This document shows positions 40,896 through 49,069 of a stretch of DNA of 64,000 nt, piece by piece. Source of the DNA: Marinobacterium nitratireducens (GTDB taxonomy: Bacteria; Pseudomonadota; Gammaproteobacteria; Pseudomonadales; Balneatricaceae); NCBI RefSeq assembly GCF_014645375.1, contig NZ_BMLT01000004.1:248001-312000 (forward strand), in the 5' to 3' direction. The notes beneath the pieces were generated by a model. That model saw only the letters and a list, made by a program, of their open reading frames with translations, had not been told where the DNA came from and did no database searches. A program made the position numbers and the translations under genes. The first letter of the stretch is position 1. Each line of letters opens with the position of its first letter.

Positions 40896-41360
40896 ATGTC
40901 CATTGCACCGACCGTGCAGACGTTCCTGGATCGCCAGCATGTGCCCTACCGCCTGCTGCATCATACCTATGCGGAAACCATGATGAGCTCGGCCATCGCC
41001 GCACAATTGCCGGCACGCCAGGTGGCCAAGGGGGTCGTACTCAAGGATGAAGAAGGATTCGTGATGGCAGTGGTTCCTTCGGACCGGATGGTGGATATCG
41101 ACGCCATCAACCGCAGCATGAACCGACTGCTCGAACCCGCCTCACAACAGGATGTGAAGATCCTCTTTCGCGACTGCGACCACGGCGCAGTTCCCTCACT
41201 GGGCCAGGCCTACAACATGCCCGTGATCTGGGAAGACGCCCTGGCATCGGAAGAAGACTGCTATTTCGAGTGCGGCGATCATACCGATCTCATCCGCCTC
41301 GACCGCAGCTCTTTCCAGCATCTCATGCACGACTACCCGCACGGAGCCATCAGCCATTAG
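40896..41360 (+). CDS. YbaK/EbsC-type aminoacyl-tRNA deacylase
   Basis: 154 residues from the ATG at 40896, with GGGAGG eight bases upstream. The core, QLPARQVAKGVVLKDEEGF then VVPSDRMVDIDAINR, is that of the YbaK/ProX trans-editing domain, which hydrolyses mischarged tRNA such as Ala- or Cys-tRNA(Pro). The conserved lysine is Lys45 region (VAKGVVLK). It sits beside the tRNA array, though this may be chance. Confidence 0.85.
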   Translation: MSIAPTVQTFLDRQHVPYRLLHHTYAETMMSSAIAAQLPARQVAKGVVLKDEEGFVMAVVPSDRMVDIDAINRSMNRLLEPASQQDVKILFRDCDHGAVPSLGQAYNMPVIWEDALASEEDCYFECGDHTDLIRLDRSSFQHLMHDYPHGAISH

Positions 41361-41395
41361 GCGAGGGAATGTTCCCGATATGGAATCAACATGCA

Positions 41396-41420
41396 AAACG
41401 GCGTCGAATCGGCGCCGTTT
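41396..41420 (+). terminator. Terminator after the YbaK-type gene
   Basis: AAACGGCG (41396-41404 region) and CGCCGTTT (to 41420) form a stem with an 8-base loop, 36 bases past the stop; the T-run is short. Confidence 0.6.
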
Positions 41421-41440
41421 CTGTATGGGCGCGGATGAAT

Positions 41441-41472
41441 GTGACGGGTGACGGGTGACGGGTGACGGGTGA
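41441..41472. repeat. Heptamer tandem repeat GTGACGG
   Basis: More than four head-to-tail copies of the 7-mer GTGACGG. The complementary array is found at 1058-1076. Confidence 0.8.
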
Positions 41473-41520
41473 AAGATACCGTCTGTTGCGACTCTTCGGT
41501 ACCCTGAAGAACCATCATCG

Positions 41521-41557
41521 TTGGGTTACGCGACTACGTCGCTAGACCCAACCTACG
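41521..41557. repeat. Two-tier hairpin repeat, copy 1 of the tRNA array
   Basis: TTGGGT-TAC-GCGAC ... GTCGC-TAG-ACCCAA, followed by CCTACG. Same architecture as copies at 42070, 42359 and 42736; loop ACTACG differs slightly from the others. Confidence 0.8.
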
Positions 41558-41604
41558 AAGAGATGGCAGGCAGGTATTCTGGCCTTTTCATCCTTCCAAG
41601 TTGT

Positions 41605-41690
41605 TGGCGGAACGGACGGGACTCAAACCCGCGACCGTACCCTGTGGAGAGATGACAGGCAGGTATTCTAACCTCTCTCTTCACAGATGT
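41605..41690 (-). repeat. tRNA-Asp-derived spacer unit 1
   Basis: Read on the minus strand: a stem-loop CTGTGAAGAGAGA / TCTCTCCACAG whose loop copies part of tRNA-Asp (GGTTAGAATACCTGCCTGTCA), followed by a 31-32-base copy of the tRNA-Asp 3' end including CCA. The 5' acceptor strand and D-stem are absent, so it cannot fold into a normal tRNA. Period 86. Confidence 0.8.
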
Positions 41691-41776
41691 TGGCGGAACG
41701 GACGGGACTCGAACCCGCGACCGTACCCTGTGGAGAGATGACAGGCAGGTATTCTAACCGCTCTCCTCGCAGATGT
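41691..41776 (-). repeat. tRNA-Asp-derived spacer unit 2
   Basis: As unit 1, with compensatory changes in the stem: GGAGAG pairs with CTCTCC. The 3' tRNA-Asp end is identical to the intact genes here. Period 86. Confidence 0.8.
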
Positions 41777-41861
41777 TGGCGGAACGGACGGGGTTTGACC
41801 CGAGACCGTACCCTGTGGAGAGATGACAGGCAGGTATTCTGGCCTTTCTCTTCACAGATGT
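41777..41861 (-). repeat. tRNA-Asp-derived spacer unit 3
   Basis: As unit 1 but the T-arm copy is altered (GGGTCAAACCCC instead of GGGTTCGAGTCCC), destroying the TTCGA loop. Period 85. It directly follows the CCA end of the tRNA-Asp at 41862-41938. Confidence 0.8.
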
Positions 41862-41938
41862 TGGCGGAACGGACGGGACTCGAACCCGCGACCCCCTGCG
41901 TGACAGGCAGGTATTCTAACCAACTGAACTACCGCTCC
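41862..41938 (-). tRNA. tRNA-Asp (GTC)
   Basis: 77 bases with encoded CCA. Acceptor GGAGCGG/CCGTTCC, anticodon stem CCTGC/GCAGG with loop CTGTCAC giving anticodon GTC, T-arm GCGGG-TTCGAGT-CCCGT. Identical to the copies at 42151, 42528 and 42916. Seven bases separate it from the preceding tRNA-Val. Confidence 0.97.
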
Positions 41939-41944
41939 GCGTTC

Positions 41945-42020
41945 TGGTGGGCGAAGAGGGGTTCGAACCCCCGACCCTCTGCTTGTAAGGCAGATGCTCT
42001 CCCAACTGAGCTATTCGCCC
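41945..42020 (-). tRNA. tRNA-Val (TAC)
   Basis: 76 bases with encoded CCA. Acceptor GGGCGAA/TTCGCCC, anticodon stem TCTGC/GCAGA with loop CTTACAA giving TAC, T-arm GGGGGTTCGAACCCC. Identical to the copies at 42234 and 42611. Confidence 0.97.
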
Positions 42021-42069
42021 AGAACGTTTGTGGCCTTATACGACTCTTCGGCACCTTGAAGAACCGGTG

Positions 42070-42100
42070 TTGGGTTACGCGACTTCGTCGCTAGACCCAA
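42070..42100. repeat. Two-tier hairpin repeat, copy 2 of the tRNA array
   Basis: TTGGGT-TAC-GCGAC-TTC-GTCGC-TAG-ACCCAA. Followed by CCTACGAAGAG and a 20-base tRNA-Asp fragment (42109-42130). Confidence 0.85.
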
Positions 42101-42150
42101 CCTACGAAGAGATGACAGGCAGGTATTCTAACCTCTCTCTTCACAGATGT

Positions 42151-42227
42151 TGGCGGAACGGACGGGACTCGAACCCGCGACCCCCTGCGTGACAGGCAGG
42201 TATTCTAACCAACTGAACTACCGCTCC
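42151..42227 (-). tRNA. tRNA-Asp (GTC)
   Basis: Second identical copy, six bases after a tRNA-Val on the transcript. The trailer contains a GAAGAGA/TCTCTTC stem with a tRNA-Asp fragment in its loop but no 3'-end copy. Confidence 0.97.
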
Positions 42228-42233
42228 GCGTTC

Positions 42234-42309
42234 TGGTGGGCGAAGAGGGGTTCGAACCCCCGACCCTCTGCTTGTAAGGCAGATGCTCTCCCAACTGAGC
42301 TATTCGCCC
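42234..42309 (-). tRNA. tRNA-Val (TAC)
   Basis: Second identical copy, with encoded CCA. Confidence 0.97.
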
Positions 42310-42358
42310 AGAACGTTTGTGGCCGTATACGACTCTTCGGCACCTTGAAGAACCGGTG

Positions 42359-42389
42359 TTGGGTTACGCGACTTCGTCGCTAGACCCAA
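42359..42389. repeat. Two-tier hairpin repeat, copy 3 of the tRNA array
   Basis: Identical 31-base core to copy 2. Confidence 0.85.
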
Positions 42390-42442
42390 CCTACGAAGAA
42401 ATGACAGGCAGGTATTCTGGCCTTTTCATCCTTCCAAGTTGC

Positions 42443-42527
42443 TGGCGGAACGGACGGGGTTTGACCCGAGACCGTACCCTGTGGAGAGATAACAGGCAGG
42501 TATTCTAGCCTTTCTCTTCACAGATGT
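42443..42527 (-). repeat. tRNA-Asp-derived spacer unit 4
   Basis: 85 bases, T-arm altered as in unit 3; directly after the CCA end of the tRNA-Asp at 42528-42604. Confidence 0.8.
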
Positions 42528-42604
42528 TGGCGGAACGGACGGGACTCGAACCCGCGACCCCCTGCGTGACAGGCAGGTATTCTAACCAACTGAACTACCG
42601 CTCC
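42528..42604 (-). tRNA. tRNA-Asp (GTC)
   Basis: Third identical copy. Confidence 0.97.
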
Positions 42605-42610
42605 GCGTTC

Positions 42611-42686
42611 TGGTGGGCGAAGAGGGGTTCGAACCCCCGACCCTCTGCTTGTAAGGCAGATGCTCTCCCAACTGAGCTATTCGCCC
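42611..42686 (-). tRNA. tRNA-Val (TAC)
   Basis: Third identical copy. Confidence 0.97.
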
Positions 42687-42735
42687 AGAACGTTTATGGC
42701 CTTATACGATTCTTCGGCACCTTGAAGAACCGGTG

Positions 42736-42766
42736 TTGGGTTACGCGACTTCGTCGCTAGACCCAA
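42736..42766. repeat. Two-tier hairpin repeat, copy 4 of the tRNA array
   Basis: Identical 31-base core to copies 2 and 3. Confidence 0.85.
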
Positions 42767-42830
42767 CCTACGAAGAGATGACAGGCAGTTATTCTGACCT
42801 TTCTCTTCAGCGTTTTACTTCCGAAGAAGT

Positions 42831-42915
42831 TGGCGGAACGGACGGGGTTTGACCCGGGACCGTACCCTGTGGAGAGATGACAGGCAGGTATTCTGGCCCT
42901 TCTCTTCACAGATGT
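42831..42915 (-). repeat. tRNA-Asp-derived spacer unit 5
   Basis: 85 bases, T-arm altered (GGGTCAAACCCC); directly after the CCA end of the first tRNA-Asp of the transcript. Confidence 0.8.
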
Positions 42916-42992
42916 TGGCGGAACGGACGGGACTCGAACCCGCGACCCCCTGCGTGACAGGCAGGTATTCTAACCAACTGAACTACCGCTCC
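42916..42992 (-). tRNA. tRNA-Asp (GTC), first gene of the array
   Basis: Fourth identical copy and the promoter-proximal one; it is not paired with a tRNA-Val. Confidence 0.97.
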
Positions 42993-43072
42993 TTTTTACC
43001 GCCCGGTGGCACAGGCATTACCCCGCGCCGTACCGGCCGCCCTGTTGCATATCGCCCCAGAACGGAGTGCGA

Positions 43073-43100
43073 ATTCTAATGATTTTATGAGCGCTGTCAA
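43073..43100 (-). promoter_or_regulatory. sigma-70 promoter of the tRNA array
   Basis: On the minus strand TTGACA (complement of 43095-43100), 16-base spacer, TAGAAT (complement of 43073-43078), then a GC-containing discriminator. The distance to the first tRNA is about 75 bases. An A/T-rich stretch (43111-43125) lies just upstream of -35, as in strong stable-RNA promoters. Confidence 0.8.
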
Positions 43101-43275
43101 ACGTTTAGCGCAATTTTTTTTAGCGCAGTTCAGGCGCCTGTTTTTTGTACAGAACGCTAAACCCTGCCGATCCCGCCGAACCTCTTCGCATTCCGCGCCA
43201 GCGTCAAGCGGCGTGCTTGTACAAGCAATTTGTTAGCCGCTAGAGTAAGGCCAACTCAGCGACAACCGGAACGAC

Positions 43276-43854
43276 ATGTCCACAACGACAAACGTCGAGC
43301 AAGCGCTCGACCGATTCATTGAACGCGCCCTGTCTGTACAGATGGAACAAAGCGGCCGCCTGCCCCATCAGCCCTACGACCCCGAGTGGCCGTCGGACTG
43401 CTACCAGGCACCTGCTACGCCGGGACAGCAGACGGCATGGCGGCCGGTACGCCAGTGCACGGCGTCCGACCTTTTCGAGCGCATCGGAGCGGCACTTGAT
43501 CAGGACATCCACCCGGATATCGTCAGCTTCTACAACCGCTACTGGTCGGACCCGCTGCCGGCAAGGCGCAGTGAAGGCATGCTCAGCCTGCTGCAACTCT
43601 GGAATCCCGAAGACGGCGAGCGACTGCGCGCCAACCTGATCGGCCACGCGCTGAATCAACGCCGCCGCAAGCGTCCGTTATCGCTGTTCTTCGCCTGCGT
43701 CGAGGAGGACGAAGACCTGTTCATCAGTCTCGACAACTGTAACGGTTCTATCTGGCTGGAGTCCGTGCGCCGCGGCCCGCTGCGCCAGCTCGACTCGAGC
43801 CTGGCCGCATTCATCGACAGCCTCGAACCCGTAGCGACCCCCGACCAGGAGTAA
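43276..43854 (+). CDS. syd: SecY-interacting protein Syd
   Basis: 192 residues, soluble and acidic. Syd binds the cytoplasmic face of SecY and is thought to monitor translocon assembly. The family pattern is clear: an N-terminal helix (VEQALDRFIERAL), then DIHPDIVSFYNRYWSDPLPA, then the most conserved stretch RLRANLIGHALNQRRRKRPL followed by LSLFFACVEEDEDLFISLDN, and a C-terminal LAAFIDSLEP. It is four bases upstream of the lipoprotein gene. Confidence 0.88.
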   Translation: MSTTTNVEQALDRFIERALSVQMEQSGRLPHQPYDPEWPSDCYQAPATPGQQTAWRPVRQCTASDLFERIGAALDQDIHPDIVSFYNRYWSDPLPARRSEGMLSLLQLWNPEDGERLRANLIGHALNQRRRKRPLSLFFACVEEDEDLFISLDNCNGSIWLESVRRGPLRQLDSSLAAFIDSLEPVATPDQE

Positions 43855-43858
43855 CATC

Positions 43859-44452
43859 ATGCGCCGCCTGAAACGGACCGCAGGCCTCGTGTTTCTTGCA
43901 CTGCTAATGAGCGCCTGCACCAGCCTCAGCCCTCAGCAGGTCGAACTGCAGCCGCTGGTCGACACCCGCCAGCGACTGCCCGGCGGACTCTCGGTGGCCC
44001 TGGAGGCCAAGGACCTGCGCCCGACACCGGTGATCGGCTACCGCGTTTCACGCTTCGAACAGAACGCTTTCATCACCCTGGCCCGGGACGCCCGCTACAC
44101 GCTCCTCAGCACTGCCCAGCAGGCGCTGCGACAGATGGGCGCCTACCGCTTCGCTCCTTCCGTCAGCGGCGCTAACGGCCTCAAGATAAGCCTGCTGCTC
44201 GACCGTCTGAGCTACGATGCCAGCCAGCACAGCGTGCGCCAGGAGGTGCGGCTGGATATGGCGCTACGCCTGGTGGCCGAATATCGGGGACGTGCGTTCA
44301 CCGGCCAGTATCAGTCGCAAAAGACTCACAGCTCGCCGCTGCCGCCATCGGAAGCCAAGAACCAGGAACTGCTCAACGACCTGGCCAGCGAAACCCTGAC
44401 CCGGGCTTTCAACGACCCGAAGCTGATCGAATTCCTGCGCCGGGGCGGATAA
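43859..44452 (+). CDS. YajG-like lipoprotein
   Basis: 197 residues. Lipoprotein signal peptide with lipobox LMSAC, acylated Cys20. The mature part matches the YajG family: LEAKDLRPTPVIGYR, then a beta-alpha domain with LLSTAQQALRQMGAY and KISLLLDRLSYDA. Probably anchored in the outer membrane since the residue after Cys is Thr, not Asp. Function unknown. It is transcribed with syd and converges on the Tag-family gene nine bases away. Confidence 0.82.
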   Translation: MRRLKRTAGLVFLALLMSACTSLSPQQVELQPLVDTRQRLPGGLSVALEAKDLRPTPVIGYRVSRFEQNAFITLARDARYTLLSTAQQALRQMGAYRFAPSVSGANGLKISLLLDRLSYDASQHSVRQEVRLDMALRLVAEYRGRAFTGQYQSQKTHSSPLPPSEAKNQELLNDLASETLTRAFNDPKLIEFLRRGG

Positions 44453-44461
44453 CGACAGCCG

Positions 44462-45130
44462 TTACCAGCCCACCGTCATCGACAGCAACCGACTGATCTG
44501 GCACAGCGGGCGTCCCGATTCCTGCTGCCACTGATTGAACGCCTCCTGCACCTTTTTCAGATCGCGCTGCGCAGTCGGCTTTTTGTCGACCACGCCCTGG
44601 GCCTTCAACGCGGCAACCACGTCATCGGTCAGAATAAAGGTATCCTTACCGACCATGCGCAGGAAGTAAGGCCCGGAGTTGCCGCCGAGCTGGGATCCGC
44701 GTTTCTTCAGAAACGCCCAGAGGCCGATGATGTCGTCCGTTGGCCACTGTGCGAGAAAACGCCCGAAACTGCCCGCTTGTGCTGCGCACTCGTTCACCAT
44801 CAGCGCATTGGCGCGCACTGACTTGATCTTGCCGAAATGACGGATCAGCCGCTCGTTCTGCATCAGGCCCTCGAGCTGCTCGTCCGACATCAGCACCACC
44901 TTGCGCGGATCGAAGCCGAAGAAGGCCTCCTCGAACGCCGGCCATTTGGCATCGACCAGGGAGTGCTTGAGCCCGGCGCGAAAGACCCGCCGCGCCAGAT
45001 CGGACAACAGCCTGTCATCCCCGGCCTCAGCCAGTTGTGTATCGTTCAGGGGCTGCGGAAGCAGCGCTTCGATATCCTCGCCGGCGCGGTGTGCACAAAC
45101 GTGTTCGTGGATCCACTGGAAGCTTTTCAT
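44462..45130 (-). CDS. Divergent DNA-3-methyladenine glycosylase I family protein
   Basis: 222 residues. The central part, DAKWPAFEEAFFGFDPRKVV followed by LMSDEQLEGLMQNERLIRHF and GKIKSVRANALMVNE, follows the helix-hairpin-helix core of Tag. The zinc ligands of classical Tag (N-terminal Cys-x-Trp and C-terminal His/Cys) are not found at the expected places, and the N-terminus MKSFQWIHEHVCAHRAGED is different. It is therefore a paralogous subfamily whose base specificity is unproven. Family call good, activity uncertain. Confidence 0.75.
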   Translation of the reverse strand: MKSFQWIHEHVCAHRAGEDIEALLPQPLNDTQLAEAGDDRLLSDLARRVFRAGLKHSLVDAKWPAFEEAFFGFDPRKVVLMSDEQLEGLMQNERLIRHFGKIKSVRANALMVNECAAQAGSFGRFLAQWPTDDIIGLWAFLKKRGSQLGGNSGPYFLRMVGKDTFILTDDVVAALKAQGVVDKKPTAQRDLKKVQEAFNQWQQESGRPLCQISRLLSMTVGW

Positions 45131-45302
45131 CCCTCGCTCCTGACTGACTGCAGCCGGGCTGCGGCGGCAGCCCGGATATTCTTTTGCCGCGTAAATCGGC
45201 GTATGATGATCGCCTTTTTCGCCGCTAAAAGGCCTTACCGGCCGAATCCGCCACCGGGGGCGCGGCGAGTGCGCTCATGCAATGGAGTTCAGGGTTGCAA
45301 CC

Positions 45303-46517
45303 ATGCCAGTTATCCGAAAATCGAACAAGCTGATAAACGTCTGCTACGACATCCGCGGTCCGGTACTGCAGGAAGCGAAGCGGCTCGAGGAAGAAGGTCA
45401 TCGCATTCTCAAACTGAACATCGGCAACCCGGCGCCCTGGGGCTTCGAAGCCCCGGAAGAAATCGTTCAGGACGTGATTCTCAACCTGCCCTCGGCACAG
45501 GGATACTGCGATTCCAAGGGGCTGTTCTCGGCGCGCAAGGCGGTGATGCAGGAAACCCAGCGCAAAGGCATCCGCAACGTCACCATCGAGGACATCTACA
45601 TCGGCAACGGCGTCTCCGAACTGATCGTGATGGCAATGCAGGGTCTGCTCAACGACAATGACGAGATGCTGATCCCGGCGCCGGATTATCCGCTATGGAC
45701 AGCGGCGGTCAGCCTCGCCGGCGGCAACCCCGTGCACTACGTCTGCGACGAGCAGTCGGACTGGTTCCCCGACATCGACGATATTCGCAGCAAGATCACC
45801 GATCGCACCAAGGGCCTGGTCATCATCAACCCGAACAACCCCACCGGTGCACTCTACCCGCCCGAGCTGCTGCAACAGATCGTAGACCTGGCACGGGAAC
45901 ACAAACTGATACTGTTCGCCGACGAGATTTACGACAAGATCCTCTATGACGGCGCCGAGCACACCTCCCTGGCCTCGCTGGCAGACGACGTGCTCTGCAT
46001 TACCTTCAACGGCCTGTCGAAAACCTATCGCGCGGCAGGATTCCGGTCCGGCTGGCTGATCGTCAGCGGCCCCAAGCATCAGGCCCGCGACTACATCGAA
46101 GGGCTGGATATGCTGGCGAGCATGCGGCTGTGCGCCAACGTGCCGGCACAGCACGCGATCCAGACAGCCCTCGGCGGCTACCAGAGCATCAATGAGCTGA
46201 TCGTGCCCGGCGGCCGGCTGTACGACCAGATGGACAGCGCCTGGCGCCAGATCAACGAGATACCCGGGGTTTCCTGTGTACGCCCCAAGGCCGCCATGTA
46301 CCTGTTCCCGAAACTCGACCCGGCGATGTATCCGATCAAGAACGACGAGAAGATGGTGCTGGACCTGCTGCAGCAGCAGAAGGTCCTGGTCGTTCAGGGC
46401 AGCGGTTTCAACATGCCCGACACCCAGCATTTCCGCGTCGTGTTTCTGCCCAGAAAGGACGACCTCCACGACGCCATCGGCCGACTGGCCGACTTCCTGC
46501 GCCACTACCAGCAGTAA
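45303..46517 (+). CDS. alaA: Glutamate-pyruvate aminotransferase AlaA
   Basis: 404 residues from the ATG at 45303 (MPVIRKSNKL), which aligns with E. coli AlaA; a 7-residue longer frame is less likely. Fold-type I aminotransferase making alanine from pyruvate and glutamate. NPNNPTGA binds substrate and cofactor, FADEIYDKILY holds the PLP-contacting Asp/Tyr, and the Schiff-base lysine is in FNGLSKTYRAAGFRSGW. Near-identity to the E. coli enzyme in LASMRLCANVPAQHAIQTAL makes the specific name safe. Confidence 0.96.
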   Translation: MPVIRKSNKLINVCYDIRGPVLQEAKRLEEEGHRILKLNIGNPAPWGFEAPEEIVQDVILNLPSAQGYCDSKGLFSARKAVMQETQRKGIRNVTIEDIYIGNGVSELIVMAMQGLLNDNDEMLIPAPDYPLWTAAVSLAGGNPVHYVCDEQSDWFPDIDDIRSKITDRTKGLVIINPNNPTGALYPPELLQQIVDLAREHKLILFADEIYDKILYDGAEHTSLASLADDVLCITFNGLSKTYRAAGFRSGWLIVSGPKHQARDYIEGLDMLASMRLCANVPAQHAIQTALGGYQSINELIVPGGRLYDQMDSAWRQINEIPGVSCVRPKAAMYLFPKLDPAMYPIKNDEKMVLDLLQQQKVLVVQGSGFNMPDTQHFRVVFLPRKDDLHDAIGRLADFLRHYQQ

Positions 46518-46523
46518 GCCCCC

Positions 46524-46548
46524 GGCCTGCCCGATCGTCGGGCGGGCC
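46524..46548 (+). terminator. Hairpin cluster after alaA
   Basis: GGCCTGCCCGA (46524-46534) pairs with TCGGGCGGGCC (46538-46548). Two shorter stem-loops follow before the next gene (TCTCT/AGAGA near 46551 and GCTGACA/TGTCAGC near 46577-46598). None has a T-run. Confidence 0.5.
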
Positions 46549-46651
46549 GACTCTCTTGCGAGAGACATCCGCCTGAGCTGACAGGTTCCCTTGTCAGCTT
46601 CCGGGGATTAGACTCAAGCAATTGAATTCATTGCATAAGGTCCAGCCAGCC

Positions 46652-48895
46652 ATGAATGCTTCGCTCGTCCGCCCCCTGCTGATCCTGCTGCTGATGCTGC
46701 TGCCGCTGGCCGCTCCCCAGGCGGCCGAGCCGCCGACCGGCCAGACCAGCGCCGAACGGGTCGCCGGGATGACCGACGCTGAGGTGCGCGCCGCGCTGAG
46801 GCAGCAGCTGGAACAGGAATCCATACGCGATCGTCAAAACCCCTACGACGTCCTCAATACCATGCAGGTCTCGACCCGGGACTTCGAAAGCCGGCTGCCG
46901 CAGGTTCGCCAGAGCCTGGCGCGCTGGCCGGAGCAGTGGCATCGCTTCTGGCTGTCGCTGACCGACCAGCGCGGCGGGCCCGGCGCGCTGGACCTGATGC
47001 TGGGCTTCGCCATGATGCTGCTGGCGGGCCTCGCCGTGGAAAACCTCGCGGGCTGGAAGCTGCGCCAGCTGTCGGCCGACATTTCCTCCCGCACCTCATG
47101 CAATCTCTCCACCAGCATCGGCTACCTGGCGATACAGACGCTGGTCAACCTGGTGCGACTGGGGGCCTTTTTCCTCGGCGCACTGCTGGTGCCGCTGCTG
47201 CGTCATGCTCCCGACAGCAGCCCGCGCACCACCCTGATCATGCTGCTGATCACGGTCACCCTGGTGCGCCTGGCCTCGATACTGTCGCGCAGCCTGCTGG
47301 CGCCCTACGCCCGCGGCATCCGCCCCTTTCACATGGAGTGCGAGGATGCGCGCAACACCCACTTCTGGTTCATGGCCTTCGCCACCGTCTACGCGCTTGA
47401 ACAGCTTGGCAACGAACTGCTGTACCACCACGGTATCGAGCCGGTGCTCAAGGCCCTGACCATACCGGTTGGCGGCCTGCTCCTGACCCTGATCGTGCTG
47501 GCCTATCTGTGGCGACACCGCAACACCATCACCCAGCTTTTCACCGAGTCGGAGCCCGGCACGGAGCCGGCGGCCCCGGGCTTTCTGCAGCAGTACTGGC
47601 CCATTCTCGCCACCACCTGGCTACTGCTGATCTGGGGCCTGTGGTCCTACTTCAACTTCGTCGGCGATGTCGAGTCGGCCAGCGCCCTGACCCCGGCCTG
47701 GTGGCTGACGCTCGGCTTCGTGCTGATCGACCGCCTGCTGCACGCCCTGCTAGGGGCCCTGTGCCGGGCGCCCTGGCTGCAAAGCTACAGCTTCGATCAG
47801 CGCTCCCGGCGCTTCCGGCAGGTGATACAGAACGGCAGCCGGCTGCTGCTGCTCGGCGCCGCCCTGTTCTTCATCAGCGAAGCGCTGGGATTCAATTCGA
47901 TGTCGATGTTCGAAGCCTCGCTGGCGGAAAGGGCCCTGAGCGGTGCCATCAATATCCTGATACTGCTGCTGCTGGCCTACACCAGCTGGCAGCTGATTCT
48001 GTCCGCCATCGAGCGCCGCCTGCCGGAACCGAGAGAGAACGAGGCCATCGCCAGCCTCGACGGCGAAGGCGGCGGCAGCGGCGCGACCCGTGTCGAGACC
48101 CTGCTGCCGATGGTGCGCAGTTTCGCCTACGCCATCCTGATCATCATCGTGGTGCTGACCACGCTGAGCATCCTCGGGGTCGAGATAGGTCCGCTGCTCG
48201 CCGGCGCCGGCGTGGCCGGCATCGCCATCGGCTTCGGCGCGCAGAAGCTGGTGCAGGATATCCTGTCCGGCATCTTTTTCCTGCTCGACGACGCTTTCAG
48301 GCGCGGCGAGTATATCGAGGCGGCCAACATGCGCGGCACGGTGGAGCAGATTTCGTTGCGCTCGATGCGCCTGCGCCATCACCTCGGCGCGGTCCAGACC
48401 ATCCCCTACGGCGAAATACAGACCGTCAAGAACCTGTCCCGCGACTGGGTGACCATGAAGCTGGAATTCCGCCTGCCCTACGACACCGATATCGAAAAGG
48501 TGCGCAAGATCATCAAGAAAGTGGGGCAGGAGATGCTCAACGACCCGGAAATGGGCCCCAACTTCCTGCTTCCCCTGAAATCGCAGGGCGTGATGCGCGT
48601 CGAGGAGTCGGCGCTGATCTTCCGCATGAAGTTCACCTGCAAACCCGGCGAGCAGTGGGTCATCCGCCGTGAAGCCTACCGCCGCGTGAAGGACGCGCTC
48701 GCCGAACAGGGCATCAACTTTGCCCACCGGGCCGTCCATGTTCTGCTGCCCGACACCCTCGCACATGAGCTGCATGACTCTAGCCCAGAAGTGCGCAGCG
48801 CCGTAACCCAGTCCATTGGCAGTGCAGTCGCCCAGGCCGAGGAGGTGCCGCCGATGCTCAAGCGCGACAACCGGATCGACGACGAAGACAGCTGA
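46652..48895 (+). CDS. Large MscS-type mechanosensitive channel
   Basis: 747 residues from the ATG at 46652, chosen because it opens a signal peptide (NASLVRPLLILLLMLLPLA, ending APQAA) and has AAGG upstream; a TTG ten codons earlier is less likely. A periplasmic helical segment (residues 25-110) precedes about ten membrane helices. The MscS pore helix is IAIGFGAQKLVQDILSGIFF, followed by the beta domain (FRRGEYIEAANMRGTVEQIS) and the C-terminal alpha/beta domain. Architecture is that of the E. coli YbiO/YjeP-type large channels, which open under hypo-osmotic stress. Confidence 0.9.
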   Translation: MNASLVRPLLILLLMLLPLAAPQAAEPPTGQTSAERVAGMTDAEVRAALRQQLEQESIRDRQNPYDVLNTMQVSTRDFESRLPQVRQSLARWPEQWHRFWLSLTDQRGGPGALDLMLGFAMMLLAGLAVENLAGWKLRQLSADISSRTSCNLSTSIGYLAIQTLVNLVRLGAFFLGALLVPLLRHAPDSSPRTTLIMLLITVTLVRLASILSRSLLAPYARGIRPFHMECEDARNTHFWFMAFATVYALEQLGNELLYHHGIEPVLKALTIPVGGLLLTLIVLAYLWRHRNTITQLFTESEPGTEPAAPGFLQQYWPILATTWLLLIWGLWSYFNFVGDVESASALTPAWWLTLGFVLIDRLLHALLGALCRAPWLQSYSFDQRSRRFRQVIQNGSRLLLLGAALFFISEALGFNSMSMFEASLAERALSGAINILILLLLAYTSWQLILSAIERRLPEPRENEAIASLDGEGGGSGATRVETLLPMVRSFAYAILIIIVVLTTLSILGVEIGPLLAGAGVAGIAIGFGAQKLVQDILSGIFFLLDDAFRRGEYIEAANMRGTVEQISLRSMRLRHHLGAVQTIPYGEIQTVKNLSRDWVTMKLEFRLPYDTDIEKVRKIIKKVGQEMLNDPEMGPNFLLPLKSQGVMRVEESALIFRMKFTCKPGEQWVIRREAYRRVKDALAEQGINFAHRAVHVLLPDTLAHELHDSSPEVRSAVTQSIGSAVAQAEEVPPMLKRDNRIDDEDS

Positions 48896-49069
48896 TGGCG
48901 CAGCCGGTCCGGCGGGCATTTTCGCGCCGGGCCGATATACAACGACAAAGCCGGTGCTTTACTATGAACCCCGGCAACGGCGACATACCCGGACAGCCGA
49001 GCCCCGAGGCCCGGCAACCGGTGCGGAACGACGCCGATACGAACGGATTCAGAGACAAAAGGCCTGCTT

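Noticed and set aside
41605-42992. CRISPR-like appearance of the regularly spaced repeats
   Set aside because: The repeats are tRNA genes and tRNA-derived units; spacers are not unique and there are no cas genes.
41687-43079. Repeated ORFs of 76-135 codons reading MLAERTGLEPATPCVTGRYS
   Set aside because: They are produced by reading across the antisense of identical tRNA genes and spacers. Such tRNA-derived frames are frequent false proteins.
46622-46651. TTG start ten codons upstream for the MscS-type channel
   Set aside because: It would place polar residues before a complete signal peptide; the ATG at 46652 is the natural start.
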